Source of the DNA: Caballeronia mineralivorans PML1(12)
GTDB taxonomy: Bacteria; Pseudomonadota; Gammaproteobacteria; Burkholderiales; Burkholderiaceae
DNA: 64,000 bases
Assembly: GCF_001028175.1 (NCBI RefSeq)
Contig: NZ_AEJF01000143.1
Location: 1-64,000 of the forward strand
Direction: 5' to 3'
The notes below the pieces were generated by a model. It saw only the letters and a program-made list of their open reading frames with translations, was not told where the DNA came from and did not search any database. Both the position numbers and the translations under genes were made by a program. How positions within the stretch are numbered: the first letter of the stretch is position 1; each line of letters starts with the position of its first letter. Shown in pieces: positions 15,809-25,345 of the stretch.

Positions 15809-16876
15809 TCATTGCGCACTCTCCAGGGTGGGATAGTCGATATACCCGCTCGGACCCGGCGAGAAAAACGTGTTGCGGTCCGGCGTGTTCGAGGCGGCAT
15901 CGGCCAGGAAACGCTGCGGCAAATCCGGATTGGCGAGATACAGGCTGCCGAATACGGCGGCATCGGCGTGACCTTGTTCAATCAGCGCTTGCGCAGTCTC
16001 GTTGGTCAGCCCGCCGCCCGATAAAAACGGGCCGTCGAAGAACGGCCGCAGCAGCGCGCGGTAGTCGAACTTGCTCCCGGTTTTGGCTACATGCAGATAG
16101 GCGAGCTTGAGCGAGTTGAGTTTCTGCACGAGATATTGATAGGTCTCCTGCGGCGATGCATCGCTTATATCGTTGAAGCCCATTTCAGGCGCGATCTTGA
16201 TACCGACGCGGTCACTGCCCGCTTCCTGAGACATCGCACTCAGCACTTCCAGAATGAAGCGCGCGCGATTGGCAAGCGAGCCGCCGTACGCATCAGTCCG
16301 TTGATTCGTTCCCGAGGACAGGAACTGCTCCGGCAAATACCCCGAAGCCGCATGCAATTCAACGCCGTCGAAGCCGGCCATCAACGCGTAACGCGTGGCG
16401 AGCCGATATTCCTCGACGATGTCCGCCACCTCACCGGTCTCCAGAGCGCGCGGCCGCACCAGTTCCTGCGGTCCCGTCGCCGTGAACACCGTGCCGGCCG
16501 GCTGGATCGCCGAAGGGGCAACGGGTGTTGCGCCTTCCGGCAAGAGGCTCGGATGAGAGATACGTCCGCAATGCATGAGCTGCAGGAAGATCAGTCCGCC
16601 CTTGGCGTGAACGGCGTCGGTGACACGCTTCCATGCCTCGATCTGGGACTCGGAATGGATGCCCGGCGTGCGCACATAACCCTTGCCCATCGGCGCGGGG
16701 TAGGTGCCTTCCGTAATGATCAGGCCAGCGTCGGCGCGCTGGCCGTAGTAAGCCGCCACCATGTCCGAGACCACGCCGGTGGCGTCGTCCGAGCGGGAGC
16801 GCGTCATCGGCGCCATGGCGAGGCGATTGCGAAGGGTGTAGCGGCCGATCCGGGTAGTGCTGAAGAGGGGGGTCAT
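15809..16876 (-). CDS. Old yellow enzyme-family alkene reductase, atypical active site
   Basis: A 355-residue FMN-dependent ene-reductase (TIM barrel). FMN-binding LAMAPMTRSR near residue 20, HCGRISHP near 100, and RTDAYGGSLANRARF near 225 are all present. At the substrate-anchoring pair, the usual HxxN or HxxH is HAASGY, so the second residue is Ser, while the following proton-donor Tyr is kept. AAGGAA lies 6 bases before the ATG at 16876, so I use this start and not the longer frame to 16924. Divergent from the LysR gene at 16980. Reduces activated C=C bonds with NAD(P)H; natural substrate unknown. Confidence 0.87.
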   Translation of the reverse strand: MTPLFSTTRIGRYTLRNRLAMAPMTRSRSDDATGVVSDMVAAYYGQRADAGLIITEGTYPAPMGKGYVRTPGIHSESQIEAWKRVTDAVHAKGGLIFLQLMHCGRISHPSLLPEGATPVAPSAIQPAGTVFTATGPQELVRPRALETGEVADIVEEYRLATRYALMAGFDGVELHAASGYLPEQFLSSGTNQRTDAYGGSLANRARFILEVLSAMSQEAGSDRVGIKIAPEMGFNDISDASPQETYQYLVQKLNSLKLAYLHVAKTGSKFDYRALLRPFFDGPFLSGGGLTNETAQALIEQGHADAAVFGSLYLANPDLPQRFLADAASNTPDRNTFFSPGPSGYIDYPTLESAQ

Positions 16877-16979
16877 GTCGATTCCTTGATTGAGAAGGGG
16901 TATCGACATAGTGCATTGATCCATGTAAGGGATTAATAGCTATACTTGAAAACAGTGATCCACCAATGGAGCAATCATC

Positions 16980-17885
16980 GTGGAACTGTTGAGCTATATG
17001 CGTTTGTTCGTGGAGGTGGCTCGAACCAAAAGCTTCAGGCGCGCGGCGGAAGCGCTCGATATGCCCAATTCGACGCTGTCCCGCCATATAGCGGAGCTGG
17101 AAAAGACGATCGGCCTGCAGCTGCTTCATCGCTCGACACGCAAGGTCGAACTCACCGCTGCGGGCGAGGTGTATTTCAAGCGTTGCCAGAGCATTGTCGA
17201 GGAAGCGCGTATGGCGCACGAATCGCTGGTCGATGTGGTGGAGCGTCCCATCGGCACGCTGCGCGTGTCGATGGCGGTCGATCTCGCTATCGGCTATTTC
17301 GCGCCGATCCTGAGTGAGTTCGCCCAGGCTTATCCGTTGATCAGTTTCGAATTCGACCTGACGCCGCGCCGCGTGGATTTGCAGAGCGAGCCGTTCGACC
17401 TCGCCATTCGCATCGGTCCACCGCCGACAGCGCCCTCAACGCTCGTCGCGCGCCAGATCGGGCTGTTGCCGCGTTATCTCTATGCCTCGCCCGGTTATCT
17501 CAAGGCTGCGCCGCCGTTGAATCATCCCGATGACCTGATTCATCACGTGGTGTGCATCGTGCAAGGGGCGACGAACCAGGAGGAGATTCAGAGGACCTTT
17601 TATCGGGGCAACGAAGCGGTCGATGTAATGATTGCGTCCCGCTTCAGGATGAATAGCGTCGGGCTGAGTCGCGCGTTGGCGATCCTGGGTGTCTGCATCG
17701 CGGTGCTCGATACGGAGCTCACGCGCGACGAGGTGGCATCGGGCCGGCTGCGGCGGGTCCTGCCAGACTGGAGTCTGGCGCCTGTCCCGGTACATGCGAT
17801 TACAGATACTCGCCTGTTGCCGGCGAGAACCCGGTTGTTCATCGATTTCATCAAGGCCCGGCTGCATCAGGCCGCCTCGAAGTAA
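16980..17885 (+). CDS. LysR-family transcriptional regulator, divergent from OYE
   Basis: A 301-residue LysR protein starting at GTG (MELLSYMRLFVEVARTKSF), HTH at residues 3-60 (RRAAEALDMPNSTLSRHIAELE), effector domain from about 88 to 295. The 103-base divergent spacer separates it from the alkene reductase at 15809-16876, its likely target. Confidence 0.87.
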   Translation: MELLSYMRLFVEVARTKSFRRAAEALDMPNSTLSRHIAELEKTIGLQLLHRSTRKVELTAAGEVYFKRCQSIVEEARMAHESLVDVVERPIGTLRVSMAVDLAIGYFAPILSEFAQAYPLISFEFDLTPRRVDLQSEPFDLAIRIGPPPTAPSTLVARQIGLLPRYLYASPGYLKAAPPLNHPDDLIHHVVCIVQGATNQEEIQRTFYRGNEAVDVMIASRFRMNSVGLSRALAILGVCIAVLDTELTRDEVASGRLRRVLPDWSLAPVPVHAITDTRLLPARTRLFIDFIKARLHQAASK

Positions 17886-17992
17886 GGGTCTGCCATACCG
17901 TCGCGCGTCCGTGCTAATGTGTTCGGCGCTTGGCTTCGTTGACATCGCATTTTGCTAACAACACCCCACTTTCGGGACGCTCTGGACGCTTT

Positions 17993-18397
17993 ATGAAAAA
18001 AATTTCGCTGCTGCTCACTTTTGCTTTTATCGCTTCGTCATCTGCTTACGCCGCTACGGGAGCGACAGAAACGCTTCCTTCCGGCGTCACCGTGACGCAA
18101 ATCAAGGAAGGTACCGGGCCGCAGCCTACTGCGGCAGATACCGTGACCGTCAACTATCGCGGCACGCTCGCGAACGGCACTGAATTCGACTCTTCGTACA
18201 AGCGCGGTACGCCCGCATCATTCCCGCTCGGCCAGGTCGTCCCGTGCTGGACGCAAGGCCTCCAGAAGATGAAGGTTGGCGGCAAGGCCAAGCTCGTGTG
18301 CCCACCGGCGACGGCATACGGCGACCGCGGCGTAGGTCCGATTCCGCCGAACAGCACACTGACGTTCGAAGTCGAGCTGCTGAAAATCGGCAATTAA
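17993..18397 (+). CDS. Secreted FKBP-type peptidyl-prolyl isomerase
   Basis: A 134-residue protein with a 20-residue Sec signal peptide (KKISLLLTFAFIASSSAYA) followed by a single FKBP domain: VTVNYRGTLANGTEFDSSYKRG, VPCWTQGLQKMKVGGKAKLVCPP, and YGDRGVGPIPPNSTLTFEVELL. The Asp of EFDSS, the Trp of CWTQGL and the IPPN/TLTF segment of the proline-binding pocket are present. It resembles the catalytic C-terminal domain of FkpA without its dimerisation arm. Two Cys (in VPCW and LVCPP) could form a disulphide in the periplasm. The ATG at 17993 is chosen because it begins the signal peptide. Confidence 0.88.
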   Translation: MKKISLLLTFAFIASSSAYAATGATETLPSGVTVTQIKEGTGPQPTAADTVTVNYRGTLANGTEFDSSYKRGTPASFPLGQVVPCWTQGLQKMKVGGKAKLVCPPATAYGDRGVGPIPPNSTLTFEVELLKIGN

Positions 18398-19198
18398 CGC
18401 CCTGACGCCGACACAGCGCGCGATCACTTCCACCCACGCGTGGGGGCCGCGCGTCTTATGCAATTGCGACTTTTGTTATCGCAATTGCATTGCTTTTCAT
18501 CGAAATTCGCTGCAAAGAACAGGCGCTGCGCATGCAAGGGCGCACATCTGCGTCGGCGCTCTAATCGGCCAAATTCCTTCAGAATCAAATGTCGAACGTC
18601 ATTAGGCGGATATACCGATGTGAGTCGACGCTTAATTCCATTTCGAGGGTAAACGGCATTCCCACTATGAGCAGCGCCCTTTGCCGTTATGATGGCCACG
18701 CGTTTAATCAGAGGGTAGAGAGGCGCGAAATAGAATGTGTCGGCGCGTCGCCAGCCACACGGGTCTGTCACCTGCGCCAAGTACAGTGGGCATAAGCGCG
18801 CCTACGTCCGCCATAGCTCGCTGTCAGGCAATTGCGGGCTATAAAGCCGGCATTCAGGGCCACGCGCCGCCGGTCGCATATGAAATGATATGCGACGTCA
18901 CGACTTGCAAACGACTTGCAAACGTTTGGTCTCAGTTGCAGTTTTAATACACGTCCGGTACCATTAATTCACGGGCCTTATCATTTTTTACTAAACCAAC
19001 AAGCTGTCGGAACTGCCTGTATATGGGATTTGCTGCCGTTTTTCCGAGCGGCAGATCGGGCACGCAATTAGGTGCGTTACAAAAAGTCTCCCTGCATAAC
19101 CCGTCGTCGAAGGGCAAAAATGACTAAACATGCCCTCGAGCCCGGTGTTAATAAAAAGAGGGCTGTATTTTAGTCACTTCCACCACCACGGCGACGCT
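18398..19198. other. Gene-free 0.8 kb with several dyads and a tandem repeat
   Basis: No ORF here looks real. Structures seen: palindrome CCCACGCGTGGG at 18433-18444; a 12-base inverted repeat (ATGCAATTGCGA) with a 9-base loop at 18458-18490; GTCGCATAT-N6-ATATGCGAC at 18873-18896; the 11-mer ACTTGCAAACG twice in tandem at 18903-18924; and CTGCCG-N10-CGGCAG at 19033-19054. The 18458-18490 hairpin may end FKBP transcription (TTGCTTTT follows it). An ATG at 19120 with AAGGG upstream opens a 17-codon frame ending before the next gene, a possible leader peptide. Confidence 0.5.
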
Positions 19199-19993
19199 GT
19201 GATCCGACACACTCTGGGCGGCTTGCTACTGGTGATGTCATTTCTGGGCCGCGCGGTCGCCGCGGGTCCCGACTGCTCACGCCCCTTTACGCTCGCGCTG
19301 CACGATCACGGCCTGCTCTATTCCGCCGATACCGACACAGGCATCGACAAGGATTTCGCCGACGAACTGATCCGTCGAAGCGGCTGCAAAATTGGTGTCA
19401 GCCTTATGTCGCGCGCTCGCATCTGGCAACTGATCGAGTCAGGCGCGCTTGATTTCAGCTTGTCCGGTATTGCCAACGCCGACCGCAACCGCTTCGCCTC
19501 CTTCGCATGGTATTTCAGCAACAAATACTATTTGCTGGTGCGCAAGGACGCGGGCATGCGTCAGCTGGCCGATTTCGAGCGCAGTGACCAGTTTCAACTG
19601 GGCGTGATCCGCAGCTTCCGCTATAGCGACTCCGCGAACCGGCTGGTCGACACGCTCTCGGCTGAAAACCGCGTCAGCCAGGCGGGCGGCCTGGCGCCGC
19701 TGTATGAGGCGCTGATCCACCACCGCATCCAGGGCATGATCATGGAGCCGTTCGATTACCCGGCGCTCGATGAAAAGAAGATTCGCGATGTCACCACCAT
19801 CATCGAGTTCAACGATCCCGCCATCCCGCATGGCCTGATCATGTCGAAGAAAGCGCTGTCGCCGGCCGAGCAGGATAAGTGGCGTGCGCTGGTGAACGAG
19901 ATGCGCGCGGATGGAACCGTCCTCCGCATTTTCGAGAAGTACTTCAAACCCGACCTGGCTAAATCCATGGTCGATTTCCAGGCACCCCCGTGA
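19199..19993 (+). CDS. Periplasmic amino-acid-type binding protein (SBP_bac_3), sensor partner
   Basis: A 264-residue protein. With the GTG at 19199 it begins with a good signal peptide (IRHTLGGLLLVMSFLGRAVAA); an ATG at 19130 would add 23 residues that bury it. The mature part has the two-lobe transporter-binding pattern (GIDKDFADELIRRSGCKI, SGALDFSLSGIANADRNRFASF, IMEPFDYPAL, IPHGLIMSKKALSPAEQDKW). Its stop overlaps the start of the CHASE-GGDEF-EAL gene by 4 bases (GTGA), and no ABC permease is nearby, so it more likely feeds a ligand signal to that membrane protein than to a transporter. Confidence 0.75.
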   Translation: MIRHTLGGLLLVMSFLGRAVAAGPDCSRPFTLALHDHGLLYSADTDTGIDKDFADELIRRSGCKIGVSLMSRARIWQLIESGALDFSLSGIANADRNRFASFAWYFSNKYYLLVRKDAGMRQLADFERSDQFQLGVIRSFRYSDSANRLVDTLSAENRVSQAGGLAPLYEALIHHRIQGMIMEPFDYPALDEKKIRDVTTIIEFNDPAIPHGLIMSKKALSPAEQDKWRALVNEMRADGTVLRIFEKYFKPDLAKSMVDFQAPP

Positions 19994-22900
19994 CCTGGGC
20001 GCGCCTGGTCTTGCTGCCCTTGCTGATCTTGTCCGCCGCACTCGGCGTCACCTGGATAGTCTGGGATCACGAACGGCAAGCCTCCCGCAACGAATTGCTC
20101 TCTCAGTTCAATTTTTCACTGGGCGACGTGGTCAGTCGCGTCGAACAGCGCATGTCGACCTACGAGCAGATGCTGCGCGGCGTACAGGGCCTGTTCGCTG
20201 CCACCGGCGTGATGGACCGCGACAACTTTCGCGACTACGTTGGCGCGCTCAATCTCGATGCCAACTTCTCCGGCATCCAGGCGATCGGGGTTATCGAATG
20301 GGTGCCGGCGAAGCGCAAGGATGCCCATGTCGCCGCGATGCATCAGCTGGGTTTCGCCGGCTACACGATCCGGCCGAATGGCTCGCGTGAAAACTACGCC
20401 CCGATCGTCCAGCGCGAACCGCCTATTGGCGGCAATCGGATCCCGCTTGGCGTGGACCCCTGGGCTGACCCAGTGCGGCGGCTCGCGATGGAGAAGGCGC
20501 GCGATTCCGGCATGGTGGCGGTGTCCGGGAAGGTCCGCCTGGGCGTGGATACCGAGCCGGATGTGAAACCCGCTTTCATCATGTACCTGCCGATCTACGC
20601 CCGGGGCCAACCGCACGACAGCGTCGCCGAGCGCCGTGCGCATCTGGCCGGTTGGGTCTATGCCTCGTTCCGTATGCACGACGTCATCGCCAGCCTTTAC
20701 GGCGATCCGCTGCCGGGCCTTGCTTTAGCAATTTACGACGGCGTCGAACCATCCGAGGCGGCATTGCTGTACCGCTCCCCCGACACAGGCGGGCAGCACC
20801 TGCCGCCGGCCATTTCGGCCGTTGAGTACCTGGTTGTCGCCGGGCACAACTGGACGCTCTCGATGAGCACCCAGGACGACTTCAAGGGCCGCTTCGGCCG
20901 TAACGCCGAGATGCTGATCGCCGTCACCGGTACGGGCCTGAGCCTGCTGCTGGCGCTCCTTGCCTGGTTGATGGTGACCGGCCGCGGCCGCGCCATGCGG
21001 CTGGCTTCCACGATGACCCGCGAATTACGCGAGAGCGAGGAAAAATTCCGCGCCATTGCCGACTGCACGGTCAACTGGGAAGTCTGGTGGGGACCGGACG
21101 GCAAGCCACGCTGGATCAATCCATCGGTCGAGCACTACACCGGATATACCGTCGAGGAATGCATGGCCATGCCCGACTTCGCCGGCACGCTGATTCACCC
21201 CGAAGACATGCTTCGTGTTGCCCCTGAGTTCCTAAAGGGCCTTCAGGGCTTTCGCGGCGACGACCTCGAATTCCGCTGTGTCCGCAAGGACGGCTCGCTG
21301 GTCTGGCTGTCCGTTTCCTGGGTTCCGATCACTGATGCGAGAGGCGTGTTCACAGGCTTTCGGACCAGCGGGCGCGACATTACCGATCGCAAGCAAGTCG
21401 AGGCTGAACTGCGTATTGCCGCGGTCGCCTTCGATTCGCTCGAAGCTATGATGGTCACCGACGCCAGCAACACCATCCTGCGGGTTAATTCGGCGTTCAC
21501 CGAATGCACCGGCTATACGGCTGAAGAAGCGGTGGGCCAGACTCCGAGACTGCTCCGCTCGCACCATCACGACGAGGCTTTCTTCACCGAGATGTGGGAA
21601 ACGATCCACCGCATGGGTGGCTGGCAGGGCGAGATATGGGGGCGCCGCAAGAATGGCGAGGTCTATCCGAAATGGCTCACGATCTCGGCGGTCACGGGAG
21701 AGGGCGGGATCGTTAGCCACTATGTGGGCACGCACCACGACATCACCGAACGCAAGATCGCGGAGGAGCGAATCAAGGAACTGGCCTTCTTCGATGCCCT
21801 GACCCGTTTGCCCAACCGCACCTTGCTGCTGGATCGGCTGACGCAGGCCATCACGGTCAGCGCTCGAACGGGTGCGTGCGGAGCGTTGCTGTTCATCGAC
21901 CTGGATCACTTCAAGACTTTGAACGACACGCTGGGCCACGACAAAGGCGACTTGCTGCTGCAACAAGTGGCCCAGCGTCTCGCGGCCAGCGTACGCGATG
22001 GCGACACCGTGGCGCGGGTGGGCGGCGACGAATTCGTGGTGGTGCTGGGAAGCTTGCACGACACCTGGCAAGAGGCTGCCAGCCAGACTGAAGCCGTGGG
22101 TGAAAAAATCCTCGCGGTGCTTGGCAGGTTGTATCAGCTCGACGAGATCGACTACCGCAGCACCGCAAGTATTGGCGCCACCGTGTTCAGGGGATATCAG
22201 ACGCCCATCGACGAGCTCCTGAAGCAGGCCGACCTCGCCATGTACAAGTCGAAGGAACTGGGGCGCAACGCGCTGTGTTTCTTCGACCCGGCCATGCAGA
22301 CCGTCGTGGTGGAACGAGCTGAGCTGGAGGCGGGGCTGCGCAAGGCTATCGAGGGCAATCAGTTCCTGCTTCACTACCAGGCGCAGGTGATCGACGGCGA
22401 CCGGGTCATGGGCGCCGAAGCACTGGTGCGTTGGCAGCATCCCCAGCGCGGTCTCGTTCCGCCTGCCGATTTCATTCATCTGGCTGAAGAGACCGGGCTG
22501 ATACTCGCGTTGGGAAACTGGGTGCTGGAAAATGCGTGTGCTCAACTGGCGTTATGGGCGATCCGGCCGGACATGGCCCATCTCACGATTGCAGTCAACG
22601 TCAGTGCGCCGCAATTCCGCGAACCTGATTTCGTGGACAAGGTGCTGACGGTGATCAGTCGAACAGGCGCCAACCCGAACCGGCTCAAGCTGGAACTCAC
22701 AGAGAGCGTGCTGGTCGACAATGTGCAGGACATCATTGAGAAGATGGTCGCGCTCAAAGCACGGGGCGTGGTCTTTTCGCTGGACGATTTCGGTATCGGC
22801 TATTCGTCGCTTTCGTACTTGAAGCGCCTGCCTTTGGATCAGTTGAAAATCGATCAGTCGTTCGTGCGCGACGTGCTTGTCGATCCGAATGATGCCGCGA

Positions 22901-23106
22901 TTGCGAGGACTATCGTGGCGCTTGCGCAGAGCCTCGGTTTAGGGGTGATCGCCGAGGGCGTGGAGACTGAAGCGCAACGCGACTTTCTGGCCAGCGCAGG
23001 CTGTCATGCCTATCAAGGTTTCTACTTTTGCCGGCCGTTGTCCATTGAAGGTTTTGAAGAGTTTGCGAGCAGGGGGCGGTTGAGATCGATAGCGGTACGT
23101 GCGTAA
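19990..23106 (+). CDS. Membrane CHASE-PAS-PAS-GGDEF-EAL cyclic-di-GMP enzyme
   Basis: A 1038-residue protein: TM1 (about 4-24), CHASE1-like periplasmic domain (~60-220), TM2 (~310-335), two PAS domains with PAC segments (~350-475, ~476-600), GGDEF (~605-775) and EAL (~790-1035). The GGDEF motif is intact at 678-682, and an RxxD inhibitory site (RDGD, 669-672) sits five residues before it. The EAL part has E810-A-L, the metal/base residues in ELTESV, DDFGIGYSSL, LKIDQSF, EGVETE and YQGFYF. Both a diguanylate cyclase and a phosphodiesterase therefore look competent. Start is GTG, overlapping the binding-protein stop. Confidence 0.92.
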   Translation: MTWARLVLLPLLILSAALGVTWIVWDHERQASRNELLSQFNFSLGDVVSRVEQRMSTYEQMLRGVQGLFAATGVMDRDNFRDYVGALNLDANFSGIQAIGVIEWVPAKRKDAHVAAMHQLGFAGYTIRPNGSRENYAPIVQREPPIGGNRIPLGVDPWADPVRRLAMEKARDSGMVAVSGKVRLGVDTEPDVKPAFIMYLPIYARGQPHDSVAERRAHLAGWVYASFRMHDVIASLYGDPLPGLALAIYDGVEPSEAALLYRSPDTGGQHLPPAISAVEYLVVAGHNWTLSMSTQDDFKGRFGRNAEMLIAVTGTGLSLLLALLAWLMVTGRGRAMRLASTMTRELRESEEKFRAIADCTVNWEVWWGPDGKPRWINPSVEHYTGYTVEECMAMPDFAGTLIHPEDMLRVAPEFLKGLQGFRGDDLEFRCVRKDGSLVWLSVSWVPITDARGVFTGFRTSGRDITDRKQVEAELRIAAVAFDSLEAMMVTDASNTILRVNSAFTECTGYTAEEAVGQTPRLLRSHHHDEAFFTEMWETIHRMGGWQGEIWGRRKNGEVYPKWLTISAVTGEGGIVSHYVGTHHDITERKIAEERIKELAFFDALTRLPNRTLLLDRLTQAITVSARTGACGALLFIDLDHFKTLNDTLGHDKGDLLLQQVAQRLAASVRDGDTVARVGGDEFVVVLGSLHDTWQEAASQTEAVGEKILAVLGRLYQLDEIDYRSTASIGATVFRGYQTPIDELLKQADLAMYKSKELGRNALCFFDPAMQTVVVERAELEAGLRKAIEGNQFLLHYQAQVIDGDRVMGAEALVRWQHPQRGLVPPADFIHLAEETGLILALGNWVLENACAQLALWAIRPDMAHLTIAVNVSAPQFREPDFVDKVLTVISRTGANPNRLKLELTESVLVDNVQDIIEKMVALKARGVVFSLDDFGIGYSSLSYLKRLPLDQLKIDQSFVRDVLVDPNDAAIARTIVALAQSLGLGVIAEGVETEAQRDFLASAGCHAYQGFYFCRPLSIEGFEEFASRGRLRSIAVRA

Positions 23107-23144
23107 TTGGTCGAGCGCGAACGAAACCCACCTGCCCACCCCGC

Positions 23145-23996
23145 TCAAATCCGCAAGTCAGTCAGGATCTGCTCCGCCAAGAAATCACACGGCGGCCGAT
23201 TCGATCCCGCACTACGCGCGAGCACAATCTCCAGGTCCGGTAACGGCGGCAATCCGTCGGCACTGCCTAGCTGGACGAATCGTTCGGGGATGCTGCATCG
23301 GCCCAGCGCTGTAATCGCAAGCCCCGCTTCGACCATGCTGAACAGGCCCAGCACGCTAGGGCTTTCATAAGACGTGCGATAGCTGATCTTTGCACGCTCG
23401 AGTGCGTGGATCGCCTTGGCCCGCGCGACGCTACCGGGCGCAAAGACGGCAATTGGCAGGGGACGCTCCTTCCAGACTTCATTGCCGACCGCGTTACCGG
23501 CCCACACCATCGGTTCGAGCCGGATAAAGTCACCGCTCAATCCCTTCATTCTCGTCATACATGCCAGGTCGATCTTGCCTTCCTTGATGAGCGGCGCCAG
23601 CGCGTTGCTCGGCATGCCGATGACCTGGATCTCAACCTTCGGATAACTCGCCGAAAATTTTCTCAACACCGAGGGCAGCAGCGAAGACGCGTAGTCGTCC
23701 GGAACCCCGATCGTCACCCGTCCCTTCACATCCGGACGAACGATCGATGCCCAGGCTTCGTCGCGCAGGGCCAGCATGCGCCGTGCATAGGCGAGCAGCA
23801 CATGGCCGTCTTGCGTCAGGGTGATGTTGCGTGGCTTGCGCGAAAACAAGGGCTTTCCTAAAGACCCCTCCAGCGACTTGATCTGCATGCTCACAGCAGA
23901 TTGCGAACGATGCACGAGAGCGGCGCCGCGCAGGAAGCTGCCTGTGTCGGCGACCGCTACGAACATGGAGAGCGCATCCAGATCGAAGGTTTTCAT
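23145..23996 (-). CDS. LysR-family transcriptional regulator, divergent from aminotransferase
   Basis: A 283-residue LysR protein with HTH at 3-60 (LRGAALVHRSQSAVSMQIKSLE) and effector domain beyond. The MKTFDLDALSMFVAV start at 23996 is usual; a second in-frame ATG at 24002 is possible. An inverted repeat TCAGAA-A-TTCTGA at 24002-24014 overlaps that alternative start, which favours 23996. The aminotransferase-dehalogenase operon starting at 24103 is transcribed divergently, with a ~106-base spacer, and is its probable target. Confidence 0.87.
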   Translation of the reverse strand: MKTFDLDALSMFVAVADTGSFLRGAALVHRSQSAVSMQIKSLEGSLGKPLFSRKPRNITLTQDGHVLLAYARRMLALRDEAWASIVRPDVKGRVTIGVPDDYASSLLPSVLRKFSASYPKVEIQVIGMPSNALAPLIKEGKIDLACMTRMKGLSGDFIRLEPMVWAGNAVGNEVWKERPLPIAVFAPGSVARAKAIHALERAKISYRTSYESPSVLGLFSMVEAGLAITALGRCSIPERFVQLGSADGLPPLPDLEIVLARSAGSNRPPCDFLAEQILTDLRI

Positions 23997-24102
23997 TGGC
24001 ATCAGAAATTCTGAACGAAGTGTTCAATATAACTCGCTTTTCTGAATTCATCGGGACTTGCATACTGGGCGTCCCTCAACGCCAATCGCCGGAAAAGAAA
24101 AG

Positions 24103-25320
24103 ATGTCGATGACCTACGATGACTTCAGGAAGCTCGGACTCGCAATCGATATGACTCGCGGGAAACCGTCGCCGGCACAACTCGACCTGTCGTCGGATGC
24201 GCTGGTCAATTGCTTGCGAGCGGGCGAGTTCATGTCGCGCGATGGTATCGATTGCCGTAATTACGGCTACCCGCTGGGTCTGCCGGAGGCGCGTGAGTTC
24301 GGCGCAGATCTGCTTGGGGTTGTACCGGAACAGGTGGTGGCCGCCGGCAACTCCAGCCTCGAGCTGATGCATGACGCCATGGCGTTCGGCATCCTCCACG
24401 GTATGCCCGACGGCGAACCGTGGCGCAACCAGAGCGATGTCGCATTTCTCTGTCCTGTCCCGGGATACGACCGGCATTTCGCGATCTGTGCAGCGCTTGG
24501 CGTGCGCATGATCCCGGTGCCGCTGACTGGCAATGGCCCTGATATGGATTTTGTCGAGGCGCAGGTAGCCGCCGATCCGGCGATCAAAGGCATGTGGTGT
24601 ATGCCGCTATACAGCAATCCGACTGGCGAGATCTACTCGGCGGATACGATCCGCCGTCTCGCTTCGATGCAAACCGCCGCCTTGGACTTTCGCCTGTTCT
24701 GGGACGACGCGTATCGGTTCCATCACCTGACGGAGCAGAAGCACACCACGTTGAACATGATCGAGGCTTGCGCAGCGGTAGGTCATGCGGATCGTGCGCT
24801 GGTCTTCGCGTCGCTGTCCAAGATCACGGTGGCCGGGGCGGCGTTGGCGTTCGTCGCATCGTCGCGGCGCAACGTCGACTGGTGGCAGCGTTACTCGTCC
24901 ATACGGACCGTCGGACCGGACAAGCTTAACCAACTCCGCCACGTGCGCTTGTTGCGCGAGCGCCAGACATTGGAGGGGCTGATGGAGCGGCACCGCGCGC
25001 TGTTGCGACCCAAGTTCGACGCAATGACGACGACCTTCAGCGAGATTCTTTCGGATCTACCAGGGGTGTCATGGACTGCGCCGCAAGGGGGTTATTTCAT
25101 CAGCCTCTATAGCCCCGATGGACTCGCCAAGCGCACCGCCGCATTGGCCGCTGACGCCGGTATCGCAATGACGCCAGCGGGCGCTGCTTTTCCGCATGGC
25201 GTCGATCCGCGCGATCGGCATCTGCGTGTCGCGCCAACCTTTCCTGCACTCGACGACGTGAAGCGGGCCGCGCAAGGCATTGCATTGTCGTTGCGTCGCG
25301 CGTTCGAAGAGCGCGGCTGA
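24103..25320 (+). CDS. PLP-dependent aspartate-aminotransferase-like aminotransferase
   Basis: A 405-residue fold-type I aminotransferase. It begins with GLAIDMTRGKPSPAQLDLS (about 10-28), the hallmark of the short Asp_aminotransf (PF12897-type) group of aspartate aminotransferases. PLP-binding Lys240 lies in SLSKITVAGA; YSNPTGEIY (~183-191) and WDDAYRFH give the PLP-ring Asn/Asp/Tyr contacts. GGAAAAG lies before the ATG at 24103, ruling out the longer start at 24058. It is followed 25 bases later by the haloacid dehalogenase gene, so an operon is likely. Exact donor/acceptor pair unknown. Confidence 0.86.
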   Translation: MSMTYDDFRKLGLAIDMTRGKPSPAQLDLSSDALVNCLRAGEFMSRDGIDCRNYGYPLGLPEAREFGADLLGVVPEQVVAAGNSSLELMHDAMAFGILHGMPDGEPWRNQSDVAFLCPVPGYDRHFAICAALGVRMIPVPLTGNGPDMDFVEAQVAADPAIKGMWCMPLYSNPTGEIYSADTIRRLASMQTAALDFRLFWDDAYRFHHLTEQKHTTLNMIEACAAVGHADRALVFASLSKITVAGAALAFVASSRRNVDWWQRYSSIRTVGPDKLNQLRHVRLLRERQTLEGLMERHRALLRPKFDAMTTTFSEILSDLPGVSWTAPQGGYFISLYSPDGLAKRTAALAADAGIAMTPAGAAFPHGVDPRDRHLRVAPTFPALDDVKRAAQGIALSLRRAFEERG

Positions 25321-25345
25321 ACCGTATTGTTACCTGGAGCGATGC

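Noticed and set aside
21232..22545. 437-codon minus-strand frame opposite the GGDEF/EAL gene
   Set aside because: The plus strand has full GGDEF and EAL motifs there; the antisense frame has no recognisable family.
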